DNA of 64,000 nt from Lutraria lutraria (GCA_964023205.1 OZ026842.1:7602408-7666407); one strand, 5' to 3'; positions 52,062 through 63,780 are shown, counted from the first letter of the stretch. The notes: a model not told the origin generated them from the sequence alone. Made by a program: numbers and translations.

Positions 52062-52200
52062 CCGTTTTTAACGCAATTCCAGTAATATAGGGCCACAGGT
52101 TCATCCAACCGACTGTATTCTAACCAGTGTTGACGTACTCTTTCAGAAGGGGCCAGAAAACTCTCCATATATGGAGTAAACTCGACATTTTTGCCAAACC
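52062..52200 (-). mobile_element. S1-family SINE, body only
   Basis: Carries the 3' portion of the family: 'cgtttttaacgcaattccag', 'atagggccacagg', 'gactgtattctaaccag', 'gaaggggccagaaaactctc' and 'catatatggagtaaactcga'. The tRNA-like head is absent, as expected of a 5'-truncated retroinsertion. Confidence 0.65.
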
Positions 52201-52289
52201 CAATAGTAACTAACAGTCAGTAGAACAAAGTTTACATTTTCCTTATTTCTTCCATGTTGTACTCGTTACTGCTTTCATCTAGCTCTTTA

Positions 52290-52542
52290 CACCACTTCAT
52301 TTGAATGGTAGTGGTCATTGGCAAGTTATCACTTGCCCTTCACCACTGGGGTTCGAATCACACACTAGACCTGTCAATTTCAATTGGATGGAAGCTGTTA
52401 GGCTAGCTTATGGAGGGTGTATGATTTTAACCGGGTCTGGAGCCTTCAATCTCCGCTTACTCTGAACAAGCCTCTTTTATTGATACTGACTGATTGGGTG
52501 ACGTTAAAACTCCATTAAAAATAAAACCAAATAAAAATAAAT
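52290..52542 (+). mobile_element. tRNA-derived SINE with A-rich tail
   Basis: Head: 'tggtagtggtcattggcaag' (box A) and GGGTTCGAATCACAC (box B, 52350). The body passes 'aaccgggtctggagccttca' and ends 'gggtgacgttaaaactccat' followed by 'taaaaataaaacc', an A-rich tail. Complete by layout. Confidence 0.7.
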
Positions 52543-53904
52543 CATAACTCAACCCTCTGTATATTATTGTATAGTTATAGACTAGTGAGCCATTGAATAT
52601 TATGCGATATTCACCGGCAGAATGCCATATTGACCGATACTTTTTATTATATGAAAAGTGTATAATTTAAAACTATATAGAGGATAACATTCTGATTCAT
52701 ATCGAGTATAAATGCATTATTTGATTATAAGAACAACTATATAGTAATTCTGGTTACTGAATATTTACCAGATTCTATTTTTAGATTGGGAAATTCCGAA
52801 ATTTCCATTACATATCATTTTACACCACTTAATATGACATATATAGTATACGAAGGGCCAGGCTTTAAACCAATCAAAATATGTTCATCTATAGATCAAA
52901 TAAAAAGGAGTGATACAGCCCTTCTAATTTGGATCTACATTGTGAACGTGGCATGCATGGCCTTGTTCCTTTAATACAAACTTGAAATCAGTACCAGAAC
53001 TAATCTATGATAATCTTGGGAAACGAGTTTATGCGACAAAACAAGTTTAAAATTCCAAGAATAATGTAATAACAAAACTGTAAAGATTGCATTTATTTAG
53101 CGAAAATCAACACAATATTGTAATGCGGTTTTGTTAAGAGATAAGCTTATCTAGTATTACATTATTCTGTTTACATTTGCATGACTATAAACGTTGCCAA
53201 TAAATTATTTATATTGTGATAAAGTTAGGCTCATGGAAGAAACATCAGAAATACATCGTCGTATCTTTATCAGGAGACATCGTTTTTAATTGAACACTAC
53301 ATCTTTGGCAATGTATGCGGCTTTTTTGTCCCCGGCAGCAAGATGCGTCGATAAGAATAAGATTTTAAGTTTAGCATTAAACCCTCAAACGTTTCATGAT
53401 TATCCACTAATGTTTTAGTTTTTAATTTTAGTTTTTAGGTGGAATTGTCTATCACCACGAGCACCGACTCGAATTACGATACCCTCTGAGAGCGATCATG
53501 GTAGTGGCTTTGGTATTACAAATGGAAATAATTGGTTTAAAATCATCAAACCGCAAGACCCCTATCAATTATGAATGAAACAAATGGTTCGTTTTCAAAA
53601 TGCGTCATGAGTTTGTAATATGTAAATGGAATATGTATATTAAGTAAATTAGCTTATAAAAAGGATAGACAGTTATATGGTATTGATGAAAGCTCTGAAT
53701 CAATAATGTTACTGATATAGGATCATCACATGACCATTGCCTACGTAACACCTACCAGCCTTATCTAGCCCGTATCGAAACCAACAGTTCTAAAAGTTAA
53801 ACACTTCAGTATAAGGGTCTGTCTTATACTAATTAAATTAAACAGACAGGGTTAAGTAATCGATATCAGGTGTTTGCAATTTGTATTCACATAACTAAAC
53901 CTAA
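52543..53904. other. No recognisable gene; possible decayed SINE head
   Basis: Mostly featureless. On the minus strand about 53440-53505 reads 'GTAATTCGAGTCGGTGCTC', a possible decayed box B, without a convincing box A. Confidence 0.35.
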
Positions 53905-53991
53905 TACAGTCGAAACTCCCCAATCCTATCTTGTCAAGTCCAGAATCCTCTCTAAACCAAATCTGAATTTAAGTTTGGAAAAGCGACTGTA
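53905..53991 (+). mobile_element. Short TA-flanked MITE, TACAGTCG ends
   Basis: Left end TACAGTCGAAACTCCCC, right end inverted TACAGTCGCTTTTCC. The first eight bases agree exactly, then similarity fades. 87 bp, no coding capacity. It may be a branch of the TACAGT family at 46370-50692. Confidence 0.5.
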
Positions 53992-54157
53992 TGAAACTTT
54001 GGTTAAATTGTATAAGAAATTATTTCGAGTAAGTTTTAACCCATGTTTCTGATATTGGTTAAGTTGCTGTCAAGGTCCTTAGTTTGTCTGTTTACTCGTC
54101 TGAATTGTTGAGGACGTCAAGTGTTAAGTGCAACAAGAGTAGTAGTAAAATTCAACC

Positions 54158-54179
54158 CATTGGTTAAATTTAACCAATG
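54158..54179. other. 22-bp perfect palindrome
   Basis: CATTGGTTAAA followed immediately by its exact reverse complement, so there is no loop. It contains the CCAAT core on both strands. No gene beside it. Confidence 0.7.
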
Positions 54180-54705
54180 TTTATACAATTGGTGACAGAA
54201 CGACACGTATGGATTATATCGTTCTTGACTATTAATATTAACGAATGGTGTTATTTATTTACATGTATATCAAGTGTCCTAAATGTATCAACTGCCAAGA
54301 TATAGGTGGCCCATGGGTGCACGTTTAACGAATAGGACAAGAGACGCAAGTTGTGTGTTTATTTCAAATTGTACTAAATCCTGCGTTTATGTATAAACAC
54401 TCTATCAAGGTCATGGTAACCAATATACACGAATATAACACAGCAATGGGGCATCATACAAAACACAATGCACCTCTACACATAACAATGACAAGAACCA
54501 GAACGATGCACGTTTATTACTTTGATAAATGTTGGTTGCTTCGTAATATCTTAAAGACAGGATATAAATCTACAAAATGCTTTTGCTTATGTGATAGATT
54601 ACAACTGTATAGAACATCATAATCATTTATGATCAGATGACGAATACGTCTGACTGTGTTGTGTTATAAATAAGTGTAAGGTGAGGAATATATATTTATA
54701 TTAAC

Positions 54706-54870
54706 TGCAGTCAAACCTGTGAGCAAAGGCCATCATTTGGGAAAAGAATAAAGTAGCCTTTATTGACAAATGGCTTTTATTCGGAAGTCATTTTGTTCAA
54801 ATTATGATTTTTAAAAGCATCACCTGTATTCGCAAGGTGGCCTTTATTCGGAGATGGCCGCTAACAACTT
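54706..54870 (+). repeat. Fragment of a TACAGTCAAACCTG-type repeat
   Basis: Starts 'tgcagtcaaacctgtgagc' and contains three versions of 'ggcctttattcgga' ('gtagcctttattgaca', 'tggcttttattcggaa', 'gtggcctttattcgg'). The right inverted end is not visible. Confidence 0.5.
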
Positions 54871-55179
54871 TATTTGTTCATAAAATGACGGTGTAATTAA
54901 CAGGCAGCAGAAACGTTACGACTACAATAGAATTTCCATATACACAAACAGGGGATTGGATTACATATCATGTTTATCACACAATCAGACGTTGCAACAT
55001 TTCTTTGGTAGAATAGTGTAACAATATAGTGCTGCAACATTGTATACAGTCATACTCAAATAAAGAAATGAATGTTTTTGAAAGTAACATATAATACTCT
55101 AAGTTAACCCTGTCGAACGTCTAGACAAAAGTGAAAACGGGCACAAAACAGCACAAAAAGTAAGAACATATCAAATATG

Positions 55180-55237
55180 CTTAGTTGTCCGTTGTTTAAG
55201 GACCCATTCGACCGCTATGGTCATTTCAGTGCCGCAC

Positions 55238-55277
<40 letters not shown>

Positions 55278-55513
55278 ACATGAGAACCGTGTATTTTCCC
55301 TGGTTCCCGTGTAGTTTTTCCTGGTTCTTTGTCGTGGCCGATGTAAAGAACCGATACAAGACTCACCCGTGTCCTGTGATTTTCTTACTGAGCTCGGTAG
55401 ATGAGATGGGCGTACTGAAAAAGGTCCCTGAACATTAATATTGGTTGGCGGAGTCAATATTCGAACCGAGGATCTTTCAATTAGTACCCCAACCCGTTAC
55501 CACTAAAACACAG
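55180..55513 (-). mobile_element. S2-family tRNA-derived SINE with internal (GA)n
   Basis: Full-length by comparison with 29831-30185: 3' end 'gttgtttaaggacccattcg', 'accgctatggtcatttcag', the GA tract, 'tgtcctgtgattttctta', 'ctgaaaaaggtccctgaaca', then the head. On the minus strand the head reads GTGTTTTAGTGGTAACGGG (box A) and 'CTCGGTTCGAATATTGAC' (box B). Overlapping frames of 62-78 codons on both strands are low-complexity products of the tract. Confidence 0.82.
55242..55274 (+). repeat. (GA)n microsatellite inside the S2 SINE
   Basis: About 16 uninterrupted GA units at the same internal position as in the S2 copy at 29.9 kb. Confidence 0.97.
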
Positions 55514-56286
55514 ATCAATCCCAAAGTGTTATATCTGTATAAAAATTCCGACATTATGTCTGCATTTAAGTTCATTTAAATTGCATTATGTTTTTGTGAC
55601 GTATAAACTGAACTCACTGAAGGTTTGCGTGAACTTATGAAACCCATGATCGTGTTCATCTATTCGTATACCATTATGATGATTTACATATAATAGCATA
55701 TGTCTTATCGTATAGCTAGCCTCCAGAGACATAATTTCAACGTGTTTGGCGTTGAATGGTACCTGCCTTATGTCTTATAAACACTCCTATACGTCAAGCT
55801 CTATTTTTATTGTTAAACTTTCAAACATAATTTGTCAACTCTGCAAAGTATCGTATACAAGAATTCGCGATGCTGTTAGAATGTGACAGTGACGCCTGTA
55901 TAACTGACGCGGTTACACTTTTTTCGGGAATATTAAAAGAGGTCCCATGTGCAGTTTTCGTTTGTTTCGTGGACTCAGCTGTTTTTCTGTTGTTAGCTTT
56001 CAGAGTTGAAATAAATTATTACGCACTTTTCATTAGTGCGGAACTTATTGCCTTAGATACAAGATAAATTATTTGGATTTTATCCCCAAACATATTTCAT
56101 CAAATCGCATTACGACCATGCATCGCAAGAACTAACTTTAATTAATTACAACATTTAGCAAACCGTGATCCAACGACAAGACGGCGCTAAAATAATGATT
56201 GAACTATATGGTTGAAAATGAAAAAAAAATGTAATAAATATTTCTCTGTCCATATCTGGTATAAACAGGTCGCTAAAAATTACGAA
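55514..56286. other. No recognisable gene or element
   Basis: The plus-strand frame 55870-56067 (65 codons) is hydrophobic but ends without a clear splice context. Confidence 0.35.
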
Positions 56287-56500
56287 ATTGAAATGCTTCA
56301 TCTATTCGACAGCATCAACCTATGCCTCTATACGCTCAGTCAGGACATTATCAATGTTATTGTTAATGTCGGCTGTAAAATGGTCAACTGTGAAGTTGAA
56401 CTGCTTTATCTATTCAACGGCGTCGACCTTTGCCTTTTTACACTCGGTCAATGCATGAATATTCGTGTATATGTTTTATGTTTTGCTTGTGTCCCATTAG
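56287..56500 (+). repeat. 108-bp tandem duplication in an open frame
   Basis: 'tctattcgacagcatcaacc' recurs 108 bases on as 'tctattcaacggcgtcgacc', followed in both by 'tatgcct.ta.ac.ctc.gtca'. The period is a multiple of three and both units lie in one 109-codon frame (56212-56541): EIEMLHLFDSINLCLYTLSQ against EVELLYLFNGVDLCLFTLGQ. The changes are mostly conservative. There are no splice sites or homology I can name, so the frame itself is not called a gene. Confidence 0.7.
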
Positions 56501-57462
56501 TACCTTTAAGGTTACTGTATATCATAACACGTCTGAATTGAACTATGAAGCATAGGCATAATATCACCACCATAAGTTTCATTTTCAGACATTTTATGAT
56601 GTTTCGTTGTAATAGGTGTGTGGAAACATAGCATTGCATTTAACAAAAAGAGAATGTCGGTTCTTTGTCTCAGACCTGAGATGTAACCGTCTGATAGATA
56701 TGTCTATTTATCATTTTGCGAGTATAAACTAATGGGAAGCATTGCTGATACATTGTGTAATTTACAACGACACATCAATCGAATGCACGAAGAAGGATTT
56801 GACGTGTTTTATTAGGAATCTTGTTCTTGAAAGCATGTCTGAAGTTCCACTGGAAGTCCATATGCTGTAATTTCCAAAACCCGTGTGCCACAGTTTTCGG
56901 CGGAACTGCACTGATTTAATCCATAAACTTTCAGACAGGCGATGTTTATGCTGCTGCACGGGCGGTCTGATTTCAAGCATATCACAGATTGAAAAGGTCC
57001 GGAAAATATTCAAATCCAGTATTGTTTTGCCTTGATTATTTGCAATACAACAAGCGATTTCGCAGACAATAATTTTAGATTCAATTTTAACAAGGTTTGC
57101 ATTTCAACGATACATGAATTAGAAGATATTGTAAAACTGTTTTGGTACATTCAATATATGGCAGACAGTTTATTTTTCAAAATGGACTATATAAACTGTT
57201 TCCGATGTTCTGAACAAGCTATTAAAATTGTGTCTGGGACTTCAGTTTAAAATGAGAATAACAAGGAAAACCCATTTCGCTATTTCAAAAAGTGTCAAAA
57301 ATGAGCTGTAAACTCATTAAAATGTCATTGATTTTGATTGGGTACCGAACCCACAGTTATAAATAAGAAACAAATGAAGAAAGACTACGTCAGGCAAATA
57401 TGTTCTCAATTTGGTCATGTTTGGTGGGATTTGAGATGAACCAGGAACTATTTTTTTTTTGT
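56501..57462. other. No recognisable gene or element
   Basis: Unrecognised short frames only (56762-57013 minus; 57032-57250 plus). 'gggtaccgaacccacagtt' near 57340 resembles an isolated minus-strand box B. Confidence 0.35.
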
Positions 57463-57610
57463 ATTATAAGGATCCTGAATCCTGAAATTATTATCTCAAC
57501 ATGGGGCGGGCTGATTTTTGAAATGTTTGTGATTCTTGTAAGTTGTCATGAGAGAAAATGAATTATTATAAAATTAGATTGTTCTAAAACAATGACAGTC
57601 CATTCAAATA
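57463..57610 (+). repeat. Dispersed repeat, pair with 46691-46830
   Basis: Second copy of the block described at 46691, in the same orientation, containing 'ttatctcaacatggggcggg', 'gaaatgtttgtgattctt' and 'gtcatgagagaaaatg'. Confidence 0.55.
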
Positions 57611-58058
57611 TTAACGAGAAAAACACCTACTTCAAAGAAAAGTCGTGATATTTAACACAATGACGCAGTAACTGTCATTTGTTTTAAAAATCGGATAATG
57701 AAGATTTAGATCATTATTCAATATCTAGAGCAATTAACATATTATCATATTTATAAGGCCTACATCTCTTACGAAAAAATGAGTTGTAAAATGAATTGGT
57801 TTCTTAAGTATCGGAAGTAACTATTAAACAATAATGATAATTTGGCAGTCCTTTTTTTGTAATATTTATATCTTTATGTATCACTGAGCAGTTACGTAAG
57901 AAAAGTACAGTATATGGGATATAATACCTTACACAAATACATTTCAGGACCTTTTGTGACATTCAAATAATTATGATTATAATTATACGAATTATATTTA
58001 GAAGGTATCAAATGGTCTCGGGCAGTTTCAAATGTATATCGTAGCAATTACATGTATA

Positions 58059-58119
58059 CACAGGTACTTGACACAAATATTTTTTTTTACCATATTTTGG
58101 CCGTATAGGCTACATATAT
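58059..58119 (+). repeat. Left arm of a palindrome flanking the LINE fragment
   Basis: 'acaggtacttgacaca', a T run, 'accatattttggccgtatag' and 'gctacatatat' recur inverted at 59552-59612 with few changes. The arms meet the LINE directly on both sides. Read without the LINE they would form a near-perfect fold-back with an AT-rich centre. Confidence 0.85.
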
Positions 58120-59551
58120 TATATAATAAAATAGATATATTTTATTATATATATGTTTATTTTGAAATTCAAGTCCATTAAGCCTTGCGGCCCATGAGGA
58201 CAACATATTTACAGATATATACAGAACATATTAATAAAAGAAATGTAACGGAGAAGATACATAATAACATAATGTAAAAACTGATATTCGATAACATCTC
58301 CAAAATTTGACAAAGCATATCATAAAATACAATAAGCATATGAAAAACTGTATAAATCATACAAAAATGAAGGGTAATGATAATTTTGCGACATCATAAT
58401 CAACATCACAATGAAAGGATAATACTAGTATATGTTTACATTTGCATAGTAAGTGTTATTATATAAGTTGGTTATTATAGATTAGAAATGAATTCCCTGA
58501 ACTATAGATGAATACATGTAGTTAAAAACGATACTGCATTATTATTAAACATAGACAAATTATCGACAACAAATATTCAGTATATATTATATTTACCTAA
58601 AAGAATAGAAAAAATGCTAAAACAAAAGTTATCTGTATCAATTATTTTTTTAATATAAAGCCTTTATAGGTATAACACGCTAATTTTTTTAAGATATTTT
58701 CATTTTCACAACATATTAATTCTAAAAATTTTTGCATGCACGGTCTTTTCCAAAAGTATGAGTCAATATATTGTTTCCTTAAATTGTTTAAAATAGTGCA
58801 TTCCATAATAAAATGATATTCATCATCTAGTTTGTTACAAAATCGACATTTTCTTTCATCAAATGGAATTTTTGCGGGTTTATGCCATCTGCCAGTCTCT
58901 ACCAAAAGATGATGAGACGACATTCTTAATTTACTTAATGCAACTCTGTGGTTTTGGTTTGTTATAATGACTAAATACTTTTTAAAATCAAAAGTTATTA
59001 ATAATTCTCTGTACAATACTGCCCTAGATGAATTACACAGATCGCCATGTAGGACTTGTTGATAGTTATCATTTAATCTTTGTTTAAATAAATTAAAAAA
59101 TATCGTTTTATTCCCAACGCCTTGAAAAAACCAAACCTCGTGAAAACCTAAAGATGATAATAAATCCCGTAACAAACTGGTCCAGTTTTTAACATGCGGC
59201 ATACGATCACAGTCACTTTTAGAAATATTGTATACAATCCTAATATATTTGTTTTCTTTTGATTCCATAATTTTGAACCAATATTTAATAATTCTTAAAT
59301 ATCTCCCATTTATCAGAGGGTGTCTTCCTAACTCACCGTAGACAAAATTATTCTGTGTAACTCGCTTCACTCCCAAAATGTTTTTACAGAATTGAGTATG
59401 TATTCGTTCTATGTTAGTAGCAGTATGAAAACCCCAGACTTCACATGAATAGTTTAGAATGGGTAATACTAATTTATCAAATAATTCAAGTCTATGTTTT
59501 ATCCCAATATTTGAGAAATTATACAAATATTTATTTAATTTGAAAATCGCT
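58120..59551 (-). mobile_element. 5'-truncated non-LTR retrotransposon (LINE), 3' portion
   Basis: Consists of the end of the reverse-transcriptase ORF (58642 to about 59545) and a 3' region of about 500 bases. The 3' region carries on the minus strand 'CATGGGCCGCAAGGC', 'TTAATGGACTTGAATTTC', 'AAAATAAACATAT', that is, a polyadenylation-like signal followed by an AT-rich tail. Truncation at the 5' end is normal for LINE insertion. It lies precisely between two inverted arms, with short 'atatat' at both borders that may be the remains of a target duplication. It lacks the endonuclease and RT catalytic parts, so it cannot move itself. Confidence 0.85.
58642..59526 (-). CDS. LINE reverse transcriptase, C-terminal part (partial)
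   Basis: 294 residues from a non-ATG codon (TTG) at 59526; the frame is open a few codons further upstream (AIFKLNKYL) to a stop at the arm border, so this is the remnant of a longer ORF and not a true start. Near the N-terminus 'LFDKLVLPILNYSCEVWGF' is the conserved segment just after the RT palm in many LINEs. Near residues 226-242 CRFCNKLDDEYHFIMEC gives a C-X2-C-X7-H-X4-C zinc knuckle, typical of LINE C-termini (CR1/RTE/Jockey-like ORF2; clade not resolved). The YADD catalytic box and the endonuclease are absent. The remaining frame is uninterrupted, so the insertion is fairly young. Inactive as an enzyme. Confidence 0.9.
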   Translation of the reverse strand: MYNFSNIGIKHRLELFDKLVLPILNYSCEVWGFHTATNIERIHTQFCKNILGVKRVTQNNFVYGELGRHPLINGRYLRIIKYWFKIMESKENKYIRIVYNISKSDCDRMPHVKNWTSLLRDLLSSLGFHEVWFFQGVGNKTIFFNLFKQRLNDNYQQVLHGDLCNSSRAVLYRELLITFDFKKYLVIITNQNHRVALSKLRMSSHHLLVETGRWHKPAKIPFDERKCRFCNKLDDEYHFIMECTILNNLRKQYIDSYFWKRPCMQKFLELICCENENILKKLACYTYKGFILKK

Positions 59552-59612
59552 TATATATGTAGCCTATACGGCCAAAATATGGTAAAAAAATGTGTCAGGT
59601 ACCTGTGCATGT
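59552..59612 (-). repeat. Right arm of the palindrome flanking the LINE fragment
   Basis: Inverted copy of 58059-58119: 'atatgtagcctatacggcca', 'aaatatggtaaaaaaatgtg', 'tcaggtacctgtgcatgtat'. Beyond it 'taattgct' near 59670 may correspond to 'agcaatta' near 58045, with an insertion between. Confidence 0.85.
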
Positions 59613-59679
59613 ATATGTTGTATTGCAATTTCAAATAATGTAAAGTGTACATAAATTGTCATACATGTAATTGCTAAGA

Positions 59680-61250
59680 TTAACCCTTATGTGTAAATAA
59701 AACGACTTATATTCCCATTGATCTTTCGATAAGCGTTTCTAGGAACACATATCTGAACCATTTTCAATTAGAAGTATTTTTGAGTTTAAAAACAGCGATT
59801 CTAGCTAATAGTATGAGATATACTTTTGAAACAGCCCCAAAATGTCTTATCAACTCAGATCTTGCTAACGAGAGCAAGTGGGGGCGAATCTGACAAAGCT
59901 GTGCTGAGATATGAATATACAACGGATGCTTGTATCTTGAATTATGCCATGGTCAGAGTTAAAAAGGCATTCAAATGATATATGAAATGAAACCTTACTG
60001 GATGTACTATGTCCTACGTTTTATCTCGGGAGCTAAACATAATGATTTAAGTCAAACCGAGGTTTAATCAAGCAATACATTACTTAAAACACGGATTTAT
60101 GAAGAGTTTATTGACAAATATTAATCTATGTATACAAATGTGATAGTTTACTTCCTAATAAATCAACTACGCTACAATTAGATGTCCGATAAGCTTTGAT
60201 ATATCTTTATTTTGTTCTTAAAAAAATGTGCAGACAATATTAGCAATGGTTTTGATATTGGTATTGTCTGGTTGATAAAAATAATGAATTGCATTTATAT
60301 TGATACATTCTTTTACATTGAACTGATTGAATCTGCAGGAATGTAGCATTTTGTTCTTTTTGAAACATAATATTATGATCAATGCGCTGAGAAACTTTAA
60401 AGCCCCATTAGCTTTTGGGGTTTTAAGATAAAAAGTAGGTATGTTTTCCTAAAATCATGCAAAAAACAGTGAAAATGGCTTTCAATTGCAATAAAAACAT
60501 TCCGAGTTTGTTTTAGTCACGAAGTAGCTCTACATATATAAATCTAGCACAGTATTTAGCAAGACATTGCAATAAAACAATATTTATAAAGTATCTGACA
60601 ACATTTTCACGAGATGTGGCTAATGAAAGACATATACATTGTATATATATTTTTATTTTACTATCATTTTCTTTTTTTGTTCTGTTTTACTAAATTCAAA
60701 AAGCTATTGGGCCTCTTAATGATCCAGTAACTATAACAACGTATGTGGCTGTTTGCGTTTCGTGTGGAATTTGGACAAAACTGCAAATTGTTGATACATG
60801 AAGTTTAACTTCTAATATCTATACAATGGCCTGTGAATAGTATATAACACAGCCTAACCAAAAGTACCCGAGTATTGAGATTCGCCAAATATTTCTGGCT
60901 ATGATAGATATCGATGTATTTGATAAATAAATAGATACAACAATAATAATGTCCAAGGGTGTAACCTGAAAGCTATGTCTTACAGTCACAATAATGTAAA
61001 ATGCATGTAATCATACCAATATAGATACATTTAAAAATGAATATTGAAAGGAATACAATGTTAATTAAGGAGCACTTAATTCTGATAACTTGTAATTATA
61101 ATGTTTTCTGAATTACAGAGAGAGTTTTTATTCAAACTATTTTTAGAAAACAGTATAAGGTCATGAAAACAATTCACTTAACTCTTTTTGAAATTTATAT
61201 AATAGCGGTTCGTCCCAGACTTTAAACAGTCCATAAATGCACAATTACGC
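59680..61250. other. No recognisable gene or element
   Basis: AT-rich sequence without frames over 60 codons. Nothing tRNA-like, no TIR pair and no tandem array. Confidence 0.4.
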
Positions 61251-61254
61251 TTTG

Positions 61255-61455
61255 ATGGTGCCTTTTGTGTTAGTTGCTACATTTTCATGAACAAATTTAA
61301 CTTTATGCACTTAAAAGGTGCTGCCTTTTTGTGTTAATTGCTGAATTTCCATAAATAGAATTAACTTTATACACTTAAATGCGGCCTTTGTGTTAATTGT
61401 TGTATTTTCATAAACAAATTTAACTTCATACACTTATCTATTGTGTTGATTGTAA
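61255..61455 (+). repeat. About 62-bp tandem repeat, three and a bit units
   Basis: Units read 'gccttttgtgtta.ttgct', 'cattttcatgaacaaattta' and 'actttatgcacttaaa', starting near 61260, 61323 and 61384, with a partial fourth near 61440. Diverged by several substitutions and small indels per unit. Confidence 0.88.
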
Positions 61456-63396
61456 TTTTCTCTACTTATGGCATGTACATTTAAAAGTCAATTATAAGCC
61501 TCGTGTATTGTCTTTTTGGGAGTTCCAGACTTGCTAGATAGTAATCATTCAATACGAATGGAATTATTCCAGTCACAGGTGTGTTCATAAGACTGCTTGC
61601 CACACTTAAGATAGGTCCGTATGCCAATATATTCAGAGAAGCAGTCTACGTTTCTCTTTTGGTCAGTTAAAACAGGGACGCTTTATTGTAATATAGTGTC
61701 CCATGTCTGAAGTGATTTCAAAGAAATCAATAAGACGTTGTTAGATGTGAATCAAAGTTCTGAGGTGGATAAAGAAATTAACGATGAATTTGGACTTACA
61801 TGATTAAAATTTAGTCATGACATGTTTTCTACTTTTTAACTTGGACAAAGATCGGTCTCCAGGCTCAAATCTAATAGCTTGCTTATTAATGATGTCGAGA
61901 AACTTATAATTAACTATGCTTGTATCATTCATACAATCTGCTATCAGCATATCTATGACTGAATTTACTTCAAAAAGAAAACGGTGACAAACTTTTAGAG
62001 AATTGAATTGAGATGAGAGAGATTGTCATTCCATTCATTGGCGTATTTTTAGCTTCATTCAATGCACGCAACCAACTCACTCGTTTCGATCAACAACTGA
62101 TGTTGGATGTCATCATTACAAGGAAGTTTATGTAGCAGATTAATTCCAGTACGTAAACTATTCATGAATATTCATACAATTTCGCGATGTATAGATGCGT
62201 ATGTTTGAATGCCAGTATTGTAATGACTCGACCTTGGATTTATTGTATGTATGTTCTTTTGACAGACCATTATTACAGGGAAATTAATCATCTTTTGTCC
62301 TGTTTCTGCATTATTTTAGACCGAATACAGCATCGACCGGATAAACCTGGCTATATCCTGTCAGTAGGTCACATGGTTTGTTTATTTTCATCATTTCGTA
62401 TTCATTTGCGCCAAGCGTAGTCCGTTCCGTAAATATTACTGTAATTTTTATGATAGAACTGTCTAAGCCTCACTTGATAAATTTTCTCCATGTCGGCAAC
62501 AACCATGTATTCTCTATATTTTATTTGTTTCTTCACACAGTGTACTAGTATCTGATCACATTCTTCGATTGCTTTCATATTTCCAAGGATTGTGGAGAGA
62601 ATGTCGGATAATAATTGCTATGTAGTCATGCTACATGTTCTGAATTAGATGACAATGTAGATGTAGGGGACGGTTGTAAAAATATCCTATTCATTGGTTG
62701 CAAGTTGTAAATACAATGAGCTTCACTCAGACACTAGCTATCAGTGTCACGTGATAACACCTCGTAATAATACGCCGATGAAGAAGATTTTCGGTATTTA
62801 TCACGCAGACAATTATGCGTCAATCCTTTGCTAAATCGAGATATGACATTTTATGTATTGTTATTCAATCGTAAAACACATCGTGGACTGCTCACTGTCT
62901 ACTAATCAAGAATGATACGGGATACTCCAATTAATTATGTATTCAGACATCGCTATAAACTTTGGTTTAGATTTTTATTTAGCGATTGTGGTATACAAAT
63001 GCCATACAATTACCAAGTTTATATCTAGAAATCGGATGCAGTTCAACTAAGCTTAGATATAGTAAAACAGGCACCAGTTCCACCACACAAAAATTAATAT
63101 CTTGCTCAAACTCAACTTATTGGTTAAATCATAAAATTCTATGTTTTGTTGTATGCAATAAAGAATGCAGTATTACAAGACTGTACAAAGATGGTCTATT
63201 AACAGTTTCCAACAATTTCAACCCAGCTTAAATCTGGAGACATGGATTATTATTCTAAATTTGAATATAAATGGAACTTTGTCCGCTAGATCCACACTAT
63301 GTTAAGCTGGCAAGTTTACCGTGTTTTCCAGTTTATAAGGGAATACATTGTATTATTTCTGGTCAAAGTCATAATATTTCTAGACATAAAAAACAC
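61456..63396. other. No recognisable gene or element
   Basis: AT-rich sequence with short chance frames (62187-62420, 62986-63231). No element ends seen. Confidence 0.4.
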
Positions 63397-63505
63397 AGGA
63401 GTCCGCAGGGCTCCAGATAAAGGGCGTAATTGCGTAAATAAAGATAATCTTTCCGAAATACGCATAGAAAAAATATCAAAAGCCCGCCAATACGCACTTT
63501 AGAAT
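63397..63505 (+). repeat. 'ctccagataaa' repeat element, plus orientation
   Basis: Begins 'gggctccagataaagggcg', continues with GCGTAA/TACGC words and a hairpin AAAGAT-a-ATCTTT, and ends 'aaaagcccgccaatacgcac'. I recall this wording from dispersed bivalve repeats (memory only). An inverted relative lies at 63781-63880. Confidence 0.5.
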
Positions 63506-63780
63506 CACAGGTATCCGTTTTACTCAATTAAAATGAGTAACTATCAAAATTAAATGTACTATCAGTGATTAGTGATTTAATTGAACACATATCGAATAAG
63601 GCAAATGTATTTCATATAAGCTACATGTACATTCTTCACTGGATGCAAAAGAAGTTCTTGAGGATGATGTACGCATTAAATATAGAACACAATACAACAA
63701 AGTATGTTTAAAAGGTAACACTTTAGTGTGTGTTTGTGTTTATAAATCATTGGCATTACCCTTTAAAAATGTGTAATATC

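Noticed and set aside
55171..55457. Three overlapping frames with (Ser-Leu)n or (Arg-Glu)n
   Set aside because: Low-complexity products of the GA microsatellite.
58178..58360. 60-codon hydrophobic minus-strand frame
   Set aside because: It falls inside the 3' untranslated part of the LINE fragment.
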